A stretch of DNA of 64,000 nt from Fontibacter flavus (GCF_042432905.1 NZ_JBHLWI010000030.1:24948-88947); one strand, 5' to 3'; shown: positions 53,834 to 63,179, numbered from the stretch's first letter. The notes: generated by a model from the sequence alone, not told the origin. Made by a program: numbers and translations.

Positions 53834-54394
53834 TTACTCCATTTGAAATTCATCAGGTAAATAAATTGCAACATTCTCTTGATGTGAGATACGAAATCCC
53901 TCCATACCTCCAAACCAATCTAAACCCAAGCCCCGATTTAACTTGGTTGGTTTTTCCGATAAATACGTTTTCAAAGAGGAATATTTCCAATCGAAAGGGC
54001 TTTTAGTAAGTTTATGTTTGACTGGATTTAAATGAATGTAGATAATAACCTGGCTTAGGTATTCTTCTGAATCAATTTTCTTTCGTTTAAACTTTCTTTG
54101 GAATAAGGCCCCATGTCTATTAAACGCTTTATTGATACTTTTTGAATATGAATTTTGAAAATCAGCAAAGCCCTTTACAATTTGTTCATTAGAAAAATTG
54201 GGTTTTATTCTGACCAAAAAATGAAAATGATTTGGCATCAAACAATAAGCCAAAGTCTCCAGCTTGTCCCCCAAAAGCTGTTGGTATTTGGTAAGGAAAT
54301 AGGAGTAGTTCTCTTCAAATAAAAAAAGCCTCTCGTTCCCTATGGCTCTGTTGTATATATGGTAAATTCCTTCAGGTTCAAAAAAGTCTGTCAT
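53834..54394 (-). CDS. REP-associated tyrosine transposase (RAYT)
   Basis: The 186-residue protein is a single-domain HUH transposase of the Y1 type. It has GIYHIYNRAIGNERLFL at the N-terminus, the HUH histidines in YCLMPNHFHFLVR (near residue 55), and the catalytic tyrosine region SQVIIYIHLNPVKHKL (near 118). RAYTs nick single-stranded REP hairpins and are thought to spread them. The gene sits between REP hairpins on both sides, so gene and cognate repeats are together. It looks intact. Confidence 0.9.
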   Translation of the reverse strand: MTDFFEPEGIYHIYNRAIGNERLFLFEENYSYFLTKYQQLLGDKLETLAYCLMPNHFHFLVRIKPNFSNEQIVKGFADFQNSYSKSINKAFNRHGALFQRKFKRKKIDSEEYLSQVIIYIHLNPVKHKLTKSPFDWKYSSLKTYLSEKPTKLNRGLGLDWFGGMEGFRISHQENVAIYLPDEFQME

Positions 54395-54446
54395 AAGTGA
54401 AAAATTTTGATTACTTAAAAATAAGTCTTTTTAATCAAACTAAAAA

Positions 54447-54639
54447 AACCTTCGAGGTTTTAGAAACCTCAAGGGTTAGTAACCATTAGCCTTTGAGATC
54501 TATTTTTGACCTTGAAGGCTAATTATTTGGGGAAAGCTGATCAATTGAATACTAGATTAAAGTAAAGACCTTCGAGGTTTTAGAAACCTCAAAGGTCGGA
54601 TACAACAACCTTTGAGGTCTTTTTTTGACCTCGAAGGTT
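54447..54639. repeat. Cluster of four REP hairpins upstream of the RAYT gene
   Basis: Four hairpins of one family occur in alternation. Units 54447-54477 and 54567-54597 have a TAG loop (CCTTCGAGGTTT-TAG-AAACCTC). Units 54486-54522 and 54607-54639 have a T-rich loop (CCTTTGAGGTC type around TTTTTTT or TATTTTT). The loop types resemble the paired arrangement of BIMEs. Confidence 0.85.
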
Positions 54640-55308
54640 TTTTTTTCACGCAATGGCGCAAAGAAAGACTAGGCGTACACAAAGAGATTTATCAAAAAGC
54701 CTTGTTTTTGCCTGTTGCATTTATAGAAATCCTTGTTCTCATTGCTTCAAACAAAGCTGTTTTTCCTATAAAACATTTTCAGATTTTGTTTCTTCTAAAA
54801 AACAATTTAATGCGGTTTATTGAAAGATCTGAGAAAAAAGGAGAGGAATCAAACAGGATTTCAAATGCTTTATGTTTGATTTTTGTAAGGGATTGTGTTT
54901 TTGATGTTATTCCAATTTAGGCATAGGTTCTAATTTTGTAATTGTAAATTACTTAATAACAGTCATTAATTACCAGCTATGCATAAATATAACAATCGCA
55001 CAAACCAAGAAATAAACCAAAGCAGAATCCAGAATTAAAAGATAAAACACTCATCATTATCAATTCAAAAATTCTCGTTGAACTTTTCGTAAACAATTGT
55101 CATTATATTATTTAACGACTTTGTAATCAAGGTTTTCATCAAAAAAACTAAACCTTCTATCTCTAACTAAGGTTAAAACAAGATGAATGGGTAATCCTAA
55201 AAAATTATCCTTTATAGATGAAGTTTGTTCATGTCAATATCTAACTAACGATATAAAAAGCATCAAAAGGTTGGCTTAGGGCCAACAATTGATTGGGTAA
55301 TAGTTATA
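54640..55308. other. Long intergenic region without a convincing gene
   Basis: About 670 bp of AT-rich sequence hold no gene I accept. An open frame at 54612-54920 has low-complexity composition and starts inside a REP hairpin. A TAATTTTG at 54931-54938 resembles a -7 box, and GTTGGC-GCCAAC (near 55270-55286) forms a small hairpin just before the TerC terminator. Confidence 0.5.
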
Positions 55309-55341
55309 AAAAAACGATGGCTCATTGGGCCATCGTTTTTT
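55309..55341. terminator. Terminator of the TerC gene
   Basis: AAAAAACGATGGC and GCCATCGTTTTTT form a perfect 13-bp stem with a 7-nt loop. Confidence 0.85.
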
Positions 55342-55376
55342 CTTTCCTCATATAATCTAGTACTCCCCCCAAAAAA

Positions 55377-56123
55377 CTATTTCTGGGTAATTCGTGGGTT
55401 AAGTTTTACTTTTTTACCATCTATATTTCTTCTGATCCGCATATTGACCAATTCGACCCCAAGCGAAAAGAATACAGCAAAGTAAATGTAGCCCTTTGGC
55501 ACCTCAAAATGCAGACCTTCTACCAACAACATAAAGCCAATTAGGATCAAAAAGGACAATGCAAGTATCTGTAAGGTTGGATGCTTGTTTATAAACTTGC
55601 TGATTTTTCCTGCAAAAAGCATCATAACAACCATGGAAATGATCACGGCTATAATCATCACAATTACTTCCTTCACCAGACCGACCGCAGTAAGGATACT
55701 GTCAAACGAGAAAATCACATCCAACAAGATAATCTGAAATATGACCTGGGACAGTCCGCTCGCTGAATTGGCCTTCATTTCTTCAGGCTTTCCTTCCATC
55801 TTATGGTGGATCTCTAGCGTAGACTTGAACAACAAGAACAAACCACCAAAAGCCAAAATCAGGTCCTTGCCACTTAAATTGAAACCAAAGAAGGTGATCA
55901 GAGGATCATTGAATTTGATGATATAGGATATTCCCAACAGCAGGCCGACCCTAAAGAGCATGGCAAAGGCCAAACCCATTATCCTTGCCTTTTCCTGTTG
56001 ATGTTCCGGAAGCTTGTTGGAAATAATGGAAATAAAGATAATGTTATCCACTCCCAAAACAATTTCTAAGAAGGTCAAGGTAGCCAAAGCTATCCACGTT
56101 TCAGTAGCCAGAAAGATTTCCAT
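55377..56123 (-). CDS. TerC family membrane protein
   Basis: The 248-residue protein has about seven membrane helices and the TerC signatures LTFLEIVLGVDNIIFISI (near residue 18) and LDVIFSFDSILTAVGLV (near 135), with conserved acidic residues in the membrane. TerC proteins are associated with metal ion (manganese) export or tellurite tolerance. It is followed by its own terminator. Confidence 0.92.
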   Translation of the reverse strand: MEIFLATETWIALATLTFLEIVLGVDNIIFISIISNKLPEHQQEKARIMGLAFAMLFRVGLLLGISYIIKFNDPLITFFGFNLSGKDLILAFGGLFLLFKSTLEIHHKMEGKPEEMKANSASGLSQVIFQIILLDVIFSFDSILTAVGLVKEVIVMIIAVIISMVVMMLFAGKISKFINKHPTLQILALSFLILIGFMLLVEGLHFEVPKGYIYFAVFFSLGVELVNMRIRRNIDGKKVKLNPRITQK

Positions 56124-56168
56124 TTGAGTGAAATTTTATGGTTTAATTTTTACTAAAGATCATAAAAT

Positions 56169-56195
56169 CAGGGGAAATCAATATAATTTCCCCTG
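56169..56195 (-). terminator. Terminator of the small two-gene operon
   Basis: CAGGGGAAAT and ATTTCCCCTG pair in a 10-bp stem with a 7-nt loop, followed on the minus strand by TTTTAT. It lies between the gene at 56207 and TerC. Confidence 0.65.
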
Positions 56196-56206
56196 AATAA
56201 CATTTA

Positions 56207-56491
56207 TTAATATTCAACACTTACCAAAGAACGTTTAGGCAGCAAAAGATCGCCTTTCAAACAAACACTTTCTTCGGTAACGGCCCATATAGTCGTTTCA
56301 ATCATAAAGGTATTGTTATCAAAATCAAGGAAGGTCAACTTTACCTTCACATGATCATTATTGCCTAAGGAAAGTGCATTTTCAAGATTTCTATCCCTCT
56401 CTCTGACAGCTATGGGATTGGGAAGAACTTCAGATTTCGGAAATCGAATACGGATGATATCCTCCTTTTGAATTTTAATGGGCTGACTCAT
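56207..56491 (-). CDS. Small conserved-looking protein, unknown
   Basis: I do not recognise this 94-residue protein. It is beta-rich and soluble (HVKVKLTFLDFDNNTFMIE, TTIWAVTEESVCLKGDLLLP) without signal or membrane segment. Its ATG overlaps the stop of the membrane-anchored gene upstream by 4 bp, so the two products are probably made together and may interact. Confidence 0.6.
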   Translation of the reverse strand: MSQPIKIQKEDIIRIRFPKSEVLPNPIAVRERDRNLENALSLGNNDHVKVKLTFLDFDNNTFMIETTIWAVTEESVCLKGDLLLPKRSLVSVEY

Positions 56492-57000
56492 AGTTTTTCG
56501 GCAAGTTTAAATTTCCGTAACTCTTCTTTAATCAATGCCTCCCATTTTCGGGTCAAGACCGGTTCTCCTGACAAATCCGAGAATATTTCCCCATTATAGA
56601 TTTCCAAAGAGGCTTTGACTTTTCCGTTTTTACCAATAAGTTGCAGATACAGTTCATCCAAAACTTTCCTCTGATTTTTCTCTGTTCCGATCATTCGGGA
56701 AACTTCATGTTGAGAAACATAGTTAATTTCATCCAAATTGATCAAAAGAGGCTGAAAATCTTTCAAATTTTGGATGTAGACCAGTTTCCTTTGATCGGAA
56801 TCCAATCCAATAAAATACTGGCCTCTCCAGATTTCCTTCTGATCCAATTTCAGATTTTGGCTTTTGAGATACTCTTCCAACATGGATTCTTTCTGGCGTT
56901 TCTCTTTATTTGATTTTTTTGAATTTAAGTAAAAGGGTATCACAAATGCGATCAAACAGACGATTGCGAAGGACAAGGTGACAATATCGATTTCAAACAT
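56488..57000 (-). CDS. Membrane-anchored protein, unknown
   Basis: The 170-residue protein has one N-terminal membrane helix (about residues 8-25) followed by a basic stretch (NSKKSNKEKRQKES), so the rest should face the cytoplasm. The soluble part is mixed alpha/beta (YFIGLDSDQRKLVYIQNL, LYLQLIGKNGKVKASLEIY). I know no function. It is translationally coupled (ATGA) with the 94-residue protein downstream. Confidence 0.6.
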   Translation of the reverse strand: MFEIDIVTLSFAIVCLIAFVIPFYLNSKKSNKEKRQKESMLEEYLKSQNLKLDQKEIWRGQYFIGLDSDQRKLVYIQNLKDFQPLLINLDEINYVSQHEVSRMIGTEKNQRKVLDELYLQLIGKNGKVKASLEIYNGEIFSDLSGEPVLTRKWEALIKEELRKFKLAEKL

Positions 57001-57245
57001 GACGATAAGATTTTAAATGTTTTTTGATGTATTTGTTGCTTCAGGCCAATACCGTAAACGATCAGCCTAAAAATTTCCCAGACCTGAACATCTGAGGAAT
57101 AAAATCTTCCCACTTTGTCATATACAGAAGTGTGGTTAAACTGTAATCTCAATAACACCTTGAATTAGAGAAGTATAGAAGCTCCAATCCATAGACGAGA
57201 ATCACATCACCTATCAACTTAAACCTTGACAAAGCAGGGTCATGC

Positions 57246-57605
57246 TTACCAAAAATAATGAGAGGGGAATTTTAGCTCTTTAATACCAAAAATTAAGTCG
57301 ACATGATCATAAAGCAAAAACAAGGTTTTGATCTTGTTTGCAAAATGAAAACTAAAAAAAGCCTGAAGGCCGAAAGACAATCCATTTAAAGAAAATTGCT
57401 CTTGCACCAAGGGGATTGACAGATCTGCATTTGACACGAGCATTATACCATCATATTGGTCTATAATGCTATTATCTGTCAGTTGGGAAAAAGCTGACTC
57501 GACATAAGAATTATCCTTAACGGCAATACATGACATCAACATTCCTTGAAGAAAAATCCCCAGGGAAAGCACCACTGTCATAAATTTTCTATTCTGCTTT
57601 ACCAT
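57246..57605 (-). CDS. Small exported protein, unknown
   Basis: The 119-residue protein has an export signal that may be a lipobox type (GIFLQGMLMSC, cysteine near residue 26). The C-terminal half is unusually aromatic (LQAFFSFHFANKIKTLFLLY) and ends in FPSHYFW. A similar-looking small protein lies on the other side of the NSS transporter (59506). The 245 bp between it and the gene at 57000 show nothing clear. Confidence 0.5.
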   Translation of the reverse strand: MVKQNRKFMTVVLSLGIFLQGMLMSCIAVKDNSYVESAFSQLTDNSIIDQYDGIMLVSNADLSIPLVQEQFSLNGLSFGLQAFFSFHFANKIKTLFLLYDHVDLIFGIKELKFPSHYFW

Positions 57606-57641
57606 CGTAATATTGATAGGCTTATGAAAAGTTGAGCCATA

Positions 57642-57743
57642 TTATTTCTTCGGTGAATTCAGGACTTTCCGTAGAAAGTAAATGGTTGAAATAATCACCA
57701 ATCCTTGCGTAGCTATCATCATACTCATTGCCAATAAACTCAT
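57642..57743 (-). CDS. MetS-like small subunit of NSS transporter (33 residues)
   Basis: This 33-residue frame begins MSLLAMSMMIATQGLVIIST and ends with a basic tail RKVLNSPKK, that is, a single membrane helix with a short positive end. Its ATG overlaps the NSS transporter stop by 4 bp (ATGA). In Corynebacterium the NSS methionine transporter MetP needs a small membrane subunit MetS, and Bacteroidota NSS genes are often followed by such tiny genes. The role is inferred from that precedent. Confidence 0.75.
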   Translation of the reverse strand: MSLLAMSMMIATQGLVIISTIYFLRKVLNSPKK

Positions 57744-59413
57744 GGGTTCTTTTCTTTTAAGCGTTTTTGATAGGATAAATAAACCAAATAGGATATAAAT
57801 ACAAACAAGGCCAAGAGCATCAATCTTGCCATATTTACAAAGAAGATTTTGTCTTTCAAGAAAATAATATCTTCCTCATTTGTAAGTGTTTGCAACTTCC
57901 GTCTTAAACCAGCATTGGAAATATTTTTAATAATCGACCCATCATCCAAATTCCAGCCATTGCCTTCCCACAAGCTATTGATGTTTATCATCCATTCATT
58001 TTGATAGGGAGTAAACAATGCCCCCAAAAACACAAGTAGCAAGAGGCTTGGTGTGATGTATTTGATGATAAACTTATATATATCTGGAATCTTGATGTCA
58101 GCTCCTTCGGTGATTTCATTCCAGCCTTTTCCAATCCCAAAAACCCAGGAAAAAAGAATCGTTTCTAAGAGAGCAAAGACCACCAAGCTTATCGTTCCTG
58201 CCCAATAATCAAACTCATCAAAAACCCCATATTGGTAAAATAAAACCGTGGGCAGTCCCATTATCAAAGCCAATGCCCCAAAGGACCAAGCTCCACGTTT
58301 TTTACCCCAGCCAAATTCATCTTTCATAAACCCCATCCAAGGAGTGCCCATGGCCAAAGAAGAGGTTATCCCAGCGAAAAACAAAAGACCAAACCAAAAT
58401 ACCCCAGCAAAAGCTGCTGCTATTTCTCCCCATTGCTGAAATAGAAACGGCATCGTCTGAAATGCCATTCCAAAGCCGGCATTTTCCAGAACCCAATCCA
58501 AACCCAAATAGCCAGCCGCTATTGGAATCACAATGCTGCTGCCCAAAACCACTTCTACAAACTCATTGACAAACCCCGCTGAAACCGCATTCAATGCCAC
58601 ATCATCTTTAGAATTTAAATAAGCTGCATAACACTGAATGGTACCCATCCCCACAGATAAAGTAAAGAAAATCTGACCAGCCGCAGCTATCCAAACCTTA
58701 GGATTGGCCAGTGTGTCAAATTGCGGGGTCCAGAGGAAATTCAATCCATCCCATGCGTTGGCATCGGGGAATAGTTCTGATTGCCCGGATGTCCCTAGCG
58801 TCAAGCCCCTGATGGCCAGTAATACTCCGAACAAGATCAAAAGCGGCATGCCTATTTTAGCTACCTTTTCAATACCTCCAAGACCTTTGGAAAGAATAAA
58901 CACATTCATGCCCAAAACAAGGACATAGAAGAATACAGCTTCAAAGGGAATACCTGTACTTGTGGTAAAGACATTGATATATTCTACAAAAAACTGCGCG
59001 ACCTGCGACTGACTCATGCCGTCGAAAGTACCAAAGACGGAGTGCAATACATAGACCAAACTCCATGATTCTATATAGGTATAATAAGCGACTACAGCAA
59101 TATTTGTGAAAATCCCAAATACTCCTACATATTTCCACATGGGTGATTTGCCCATTTCTTTCATGATATATGGGGTGCTGTGATTATTGAATTTACCCCC
59201 ATATCTCCCTGAAGACCATTCAATCAGTAAGAGTGGAATTCCCATCAATAAGAAACAGATGAGATAAGGAATGATAAATGCACCACCACCATTCTGCACA
59301 GCCTGTACAGGGAAGCGTAGAAAGTTTCCCAGCCCCACAGCATTACCTGCCATGGCTAGGATGAGTCCAAGCCTTGAACCCCAAGCTTCTTTGGACACAG
59401 AATTTTGTTCCAT
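57740..59413 (-). CDS. Neurotransmitter:sodium symporter (NSS) family transporter
   Basis: The 557-residue protein has about 12 membrane helices and the NSS start motif WGSRLGLILAMAGNAVGLGNFLRFP (shown in two parts: WGSRLGLILAMAG, NAVGLGNFLRFP), with the Na+/substrate site glycines, and GGGAFIIPYLICFLLMGIPL. The family imports amino acids with Na+. I chose the ATG at 59413 (MEQNSVSKEAWGSR), 15 codons inside the longest frame. It is coupled to the MetS-like gene behind it. Confidence 0.92.
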   Translation of the reverse strand: MEQNSVSKEAWGSRLGLILAMAGNAVGLGNFLRFPVQAVQNGGGAFIIPYLICFLLMGIPLLLIEWSSGRYGGKFNNHSTPYIMKEMGKSPMWKYVGVFGIFTNIAVVAYYTYIESWSLVYVLHSVFGTFDGMSQSQVAQFFVEYINVFTTSTGIPFEAVFFYVLVLGMNVFILSKGLGGIEKVAKIGMPLLILFGVLLAIRGLTLGTSGQSELFPDANAWDGLNFLWTPQFDTLANPKVWIAAAGQIFFTLSVGMGTIQCYAAYLNSKDDVALNAVSAGFVNEFVEVVLGSSIVIPIAAGYLGLDWVLENAGFGMAFQTMPFLFQQWGEIAAAFAGVFWFGLLFFAGITSSLAMGTPWMGFMKDEFGWGKKRGAWSFGALALIMGLPTVLFYQYGVFDEFDYWAGTISLVVFALLETILFSWVFGIGKGWNEITEGADIKIPDIYKFIIKYITPSLLLLVFLGALFTPYQNEWMININSLWEGNGWNLDDGSIIKNISNAGLRRKLQTLTNEEDIIFLKDKIFFVNMARLMLLALFVFISYLVYLSYQKRLKEKNP

Positions 59414-59505
59414 ATTGTAAATGGATTGATTAATTCTTAGAAATAGTGAATAGATCAAGACTAGCCTTGGGCTTAGTTTTGAAGAATTTTATACTAAGAA
59501 TTCAA

Positions 59506-59874
59506 TCAGAAAAAGAAAAAGAATGGATACAGATGGTCCAGAATTAGTTGTTGGATAGAAACAGATCCTTCAAAAAAACCGGAAATTAATTTCGTAAACA
59601 GGATTTGGTTTCTATGATAAAAAAATTCGAACGCACCTCTATAATCAACTTTCTTTAAGGAAGAAAAGGTGAAATTTGAAACACTTGGTATGACGACATT
59701 GATGACATCACCTGGGAGCTGAGAACTTTCGGGTGACCCAAAATAGTCGGCATGTTCAGTTTCCGTAAAGTCAATAGCATCCTGATTTTCGGACAAACCG
59801 AAAAACACCGCCTGTACGAAAAGTACTGACATTACAACTATACACGACTTGATATTAGCCCAATGCTTGTTCAT
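59506..59874 (-). CDS. Small exported protein, unknown
   Basis: This 122-residue protein has an N-terminal hydrophobic segment (CIVVMSVLFVQAVFFGL, about residues 11-27) that looks like a signal peptide. The C-terminal half is rich in F, Y and H (GAFEFFYHRNQILFTKLIS) and ends in five phenylalanines. It resembles in build, less clearly in sequence, the small protein at 57246; the two frame the NSS transporter. I used the ATG at 59874 instead of a TTG seven codons upstream. Confidence 0.5.
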   Translation of the reverse strand: MNKHWANIKSCIVVMSVLFVQAVFFGLSENQDAIDFTETEHADYFGSPESSQLPGDVINVVIPSVSNFTFSSLKKVDYRGAFEFFYHRNQILFTKLISGFFEGSVSIQQLILDHLYPFFFFF

Positions 59875-60061
59875 CTTTACAGCAAAACAACCCAAATGTA
59901 AATTAAATTTTTATCCATCACAATTTTCATCATATATGTTGACATAATATTAATGCTGCACTCCTAAACAGCTTAAAAAATGAAGATCAAATTCAGAAAA
60001 TTTTCATGATATTCAACCTAAAGTAGAAAGTAATCGTTTACATTTTAACTTCATCTTCATT

Positions 60062-60616
60062 ATGAAATCAAGTATTAGCACTTTTCTTTTTCTTTTCTTG
60101 CTTTCCGCATGTGCGGAAAAAGAAGAACCGCTGCCTGAAAATGAACTTGAATTTGAACCCCAATCAGTCCTAGTCAAAACAAATGCAACTTTTTTGACCA
60201 ATGATATTTTTGATTTAATCAATGGTTTAGACTTTGAAGTAAAGAGTGTTAATAATGCTTTTTATATTACCGAGCTCCCTGGAGATAGGCTTGAGGAAAT
60301 TTTAGATGACTTAAATTCAAGATATTACATCAATGATGGCGTCTGGAAGGCTACCGGTTTTCTGCATGCCATAAACGGAAAAATCCATGTATTCACTAGA
60401 TTTTTTGACATCAGGAATAGGGATAATCAAAGGGATTGGCTTTCACTAATGGAAAAATACCAATTACGTGAAAATTTCGTTTTTGATCACAGTGGTTTTA
60501 TGATCCATTTCAAAGTTCCAGAGGGAGAAGAAAAGCGCTGGGTAAAACATTTTCAAAACCTGGATTTTGTGGAATGGGCAGAATTGAACTATTATGTTCA
60601 AATAGTTACCCACTGA
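60062..60616 (+). CDS. Lipoprotein, unknown function
   Basis: The 184-residue protein has a lipoprotein signal (STFLFLFLLSAC, cysteine near residue 17) followed by an acidic linker (EKEEPLPENELEFEPQ). The rest alternates helix and strand (DLINGLDFEVKSVNNAFYI, FVFDHSGFMIHFKVPEGE) with no motif I recognise. It ends inside the last codons of the convergent YheT gene (11-bp overlap). Confidence 0.65.
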   Translation: MKSSISTFLFLFLLSACAEKEEPLPENELEFEPQSVLVKTNATFLTNDIFDLINGLDFEVKSVNNAFYITELPGDRLEEILDDLNSRYYINDGVWKATGFLHAINGKIHVFTRFFDIRNRDNQRDWLSLMEKYQLRENFVFDHSGFMIHFKVPEGEEKRWVKHFQNLDFVEWAELNYYVQIVTH

Positions 60617-61568
60617 TAAATTCTAATAATCTCCTTTCTGACCAGGTAAACTCTTCTCCTTTCACCAAAAATCCCGTATGTCCTCCCCTTTTGGGCATTT
60701 CGAGGTAAATTTGGGAATGTTTTTCAGCAAGTTTTACCGGATAACATCTATCCGATAACAAGGGGTCATTCAGAGCATTGATGATCAAAGTTGGTATCTG
60801 AATATCCTTTATCCAATTGTCGGCACTGACACTTTGGTAAAAATCCCGGGCATCCTTAAACCCATGAACTTTTGCGGTGAAATTGGTATCGAAAGTATCA
60901 AAATCCACCACTGTTTTCAGCAAGTCTAAATCTACTAAACCTGGAAACTGTTCTCCTTTCAGCTGCATTTTGGTCTTGAGCTTACCCAGAAACCGGTTTT
61001 TATAAAAACTATTCCCCTTCTCCCTAAGTGTAGCAGCAGAATCAGGTAGATTGCAGGGTGTGGAATAGACTGCAGCCCTTTTGATTTTCGGATTGAGTGA
61101 CAACCCATTTTCCCCTAGGTATTTTAAAGTCTGCGCTCCCCCCATTGAGATTCCTGTCAGGTAATAAGAATCATAATTATGTTTATTCTCTACATAAAGA
61201 ATGACCGTAGCTAAATCATAGGATGCACCATGGTGATATAAAACAGGCCCTAGGTTCATTTCACCACTGCAGGACCGGTTATTCCAGGCCAATACATCAT
61301 ATCCTGCCTGATTAAAAAGTTTGGCGAGACCTTTGGCATAATGCCTTTCGGAACTGCCTTCAAGTCCGTGGGAAATGATCATTAGTTTTTCAGAACCAAC
61401 TTTTGACCAGTCAATATCCAGAAAGTCCCCATCCGGAGTGGAAATTCTTTCTCTGGTATATTGAATCCCTTCTACTTTCCTGAATACACTTGGGTAAATG
61501 GTTTCCAAATGGCCGTTGAAAAGCAATTTTGGCGGTTTAGTATAGTTGGATTTTTCAATAATTGGCAT
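60606..61568 (-). CDS. YheT family alpha/beta hydrolase
   Basis: The 320-residue protein begins with the YheT pattern FNGHLETIYPSVFR and DGDFLDIDW, then shows the oxyanion segment ISHGLEGSSERHY, the nucleophile elbow TGISMGGAQTLKYLGE (near residue 143) and the late aspartate and histidine (INALNDPLLSD, RGGHTGFL). The family comprises esterases with unknown natural substrate. Confidence 0.88.
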   Translation of the reverse strand: MPIIEKSNYTKPPKLLFNGHLETIYPSVFRKVEGIQYTRERISTPDGDFLDIDWSKVGSEKLMIISHGLEGSSERHYAKGLAKLFNQAGYDVLAWNNRSCSGEMNLGPVLYHHGASYDLATVILYVENKHNYDSYYLTGISMGGAQTLKYLGENGLSLNPKIKRAAVYSTPCNLPDSAATLREKGNSFYKNRFLGKLKTKMQLKGEQFPGLVDLDLLKTVVDFDTFDTNFTAKVHGFKDARDFYQSVSADNWIKDIQIPTLIINALNDPLLSDRCYPVKLAEKHSQIYLEMPKRGGHTGFLVKGEEFTWSERRLLEFISG

Positions 61569-61699
61569 TTTTACATCTTTTCAGCCCCGAAAATAAAACA
61601 TATCTACAAGTCAGAGAATAATTTGTTTTATTTGAGGAAATTAAAATTGGATATCCCCTGAATAGTATCGTGGGTTTACATATAATTAACCATTGCAAT

Positions 61700-63043
61700 A
61701 TGAAAGTCAACAAAATACTCTTATTCCTTAGTTCATTCATGCTCAGCATTTTCACTATTTCTGCCCAGTCTGTAGATTCCTATATTGATAAGATTTACCC
61801 TGAACTTGATGCCTTATACAAACACCTGCATCAGAATCCTGAATTGTCATCTCAGGAAAAAGAAACCTCAGCCAGAATCGCCCGGGAATTGAAAGCATTA
61901 GGCTATGAAGTCACCGAGGGGATTGGCGGATATGGGGTTGTGGGTGTTCTTAAAAATGGCCCGGGTCCAGTACTCTTGATCAGATCGGACATGGATGCCC
62001 TTCCTATGGAAGAAAAGACCGGTTTACCCTATGCTTCTACCAAAAAAGCCATTTCCAATGATGGGAAAGAAACCTATGTGGCCCATTCATGTGGGCATGA
62101 CATCCACATGTCCGTATTTGTCGGTACTGCAAGAATGATGGTGGAATTCAAAAACTCCTGGAGAGGCACCTTGTTGATGGTGGGCCAACCTGCTGAAGAA
62201 ACCGGCATGGGTGCCTGGAATATGATGAATGATGGACTTTACGAAAAATTCCCTCATCCTGATTTTGCCATAGCCCTGCACGATGACCCTTTCCTCCCTG
62301 CCGGAACACTTGGTTATAAGGCAGGAGCCTTGATGGCAGGTGTGGATATGATGAACGTGACTGTTTACGGTGAAGGTGCGCATGGGGCAGCCCCGCATAC
62401 CGGTATTGATCCCATTGTACTCAGTGCGCAGATGATACAGGCATATCAGACTATCGTCAGCCGGAGAATTGCCCCTATGGATCCGGCAGTAGTCACAGTA
62501 GGCTCCATTCACGGCGGTTCTGTTCATAACATCATTCCTGATGAAGTGGTGATGCAATTGACCTTGAGATCATATTCACCTGAAGTAAGAGAAGAAATGA
62601 TCAGCAGCATTAAGAGGATCAGTGAAAACCTTGCCAAGTCTGCTGGTTTGCCAGAATCCAAAATGCCTACATATTGGATTCGTGAACCCCATACTCCTGC
62701 ATTGATCAATGATGCACAATTGACAGAAAAAATGGTCAATGTCTTCAAAACCAATATTGGGGAAGATAAAGTTGTAGAAGTCAAGGCTCAGATGATCGGG
62801 GAAGATTTCAGTAGATTTGGAATGTCGGAAAGAAAAATCCCTATCACCATGTTTTATCTGGGTGCAAATGATCCTGCATTCCTGGAAAAGGCAAAAGCAG
62901 AAGGTTTGGATATCCCAGGTTTGCATAGTCCTTATTTTGCACCACTTCCTGAACCTACCATCAAAACCGGCGTAAAAGCCATGAGCTTGTTTGCGATGGA
63001 TATCTTAAAAAATCAGGAAGTCATGCTGGACAAAAAAGATTAA
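61700..63043 (+). CDS. M20 family amidohydrolase/peptidase, exported
   Basis: The 447-residue protein has a signal peptide (NKILLFLSSFMLSIFTISAQ) and the M20D features: LIRSDMDALPMEEKTGLPYA (near 105), HSCGHDIHMSVF (near 130), GQPAEETGMGAW (catalytic glutamate, near 165), and the dimerisation lid GAHGAAPHTGIDPIV (near 235). Relatives hydrolyse N-acyl amino acids or indole-acetyl amino acids. The ATG at 61700 is preferred to the ATG at 61670 because it sits directly before the signal peptide. Confidence 0.9.
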   Translation: MKVNKILLFLSSFMLSIFTISAQSVDSYIDKIYPELDALYKHLHQNPELSSQEKETSARIARELKALGYEVTEGIGGYGVVGVLKNGPGPVLLIRSDMDALPMEEKTGLPYASTKKAISNDGKETYVAHSCGHDIHMSVFVGTARMMVEFKNSWRGTLLMVGQPAEETGMGAWNMMNDGLYEKFPHPDFAIALHDDPFLPAGTLGYKAGALMAGVDMMNVTVYGEGAHGAAPHTGIDPIVLSAQMIQAYQTIVSRRIAPMDPAVVTVGSIHGGSVHNIIPDEVVMQLTLRSYSPEVREEMISSIKRISENLAKSAGLPESKMPTYWIREPHTPALINDAQLTEKMVNVFKTNIGEDKVVEVKAQMIGEDFSRFGMSERKIPITMFYLGANDPAFLEKAKAEGLDIPGLHSPYFAPLPEPTIKTGVKAMSLFAMDILKNQEVMLDKKD

Positions 63044-63154
63044 ATAAAATAATATTAGGATTAACATTATTTCACATTACCGTAACAGAAGATAATATTA
63101 AAACAGCTAGATTTGCAGCGTAAATTTTCTTCATAGGTATAGATGATATTAAAG

Positions 63155-63179
63155 AAGCCGGTTTTTAGCCGGCTTTTTT
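63155..63179 (+). terminator. Terminator of the M20 gene
   Basis: AAGCCGG and CCGGCTT enclose TTTTTAG and are followed by further Ts. It also lies next to the stop of the convergent gene. Confidence 0.8.

Noticed and set aside
54612..54920. Open frame of 102 codons behind the RAYT locus
   Set aside because: It begins within a REP hairpin, its composition is simply F, L, I and K from AT-rich DNA, and no domain is seen.
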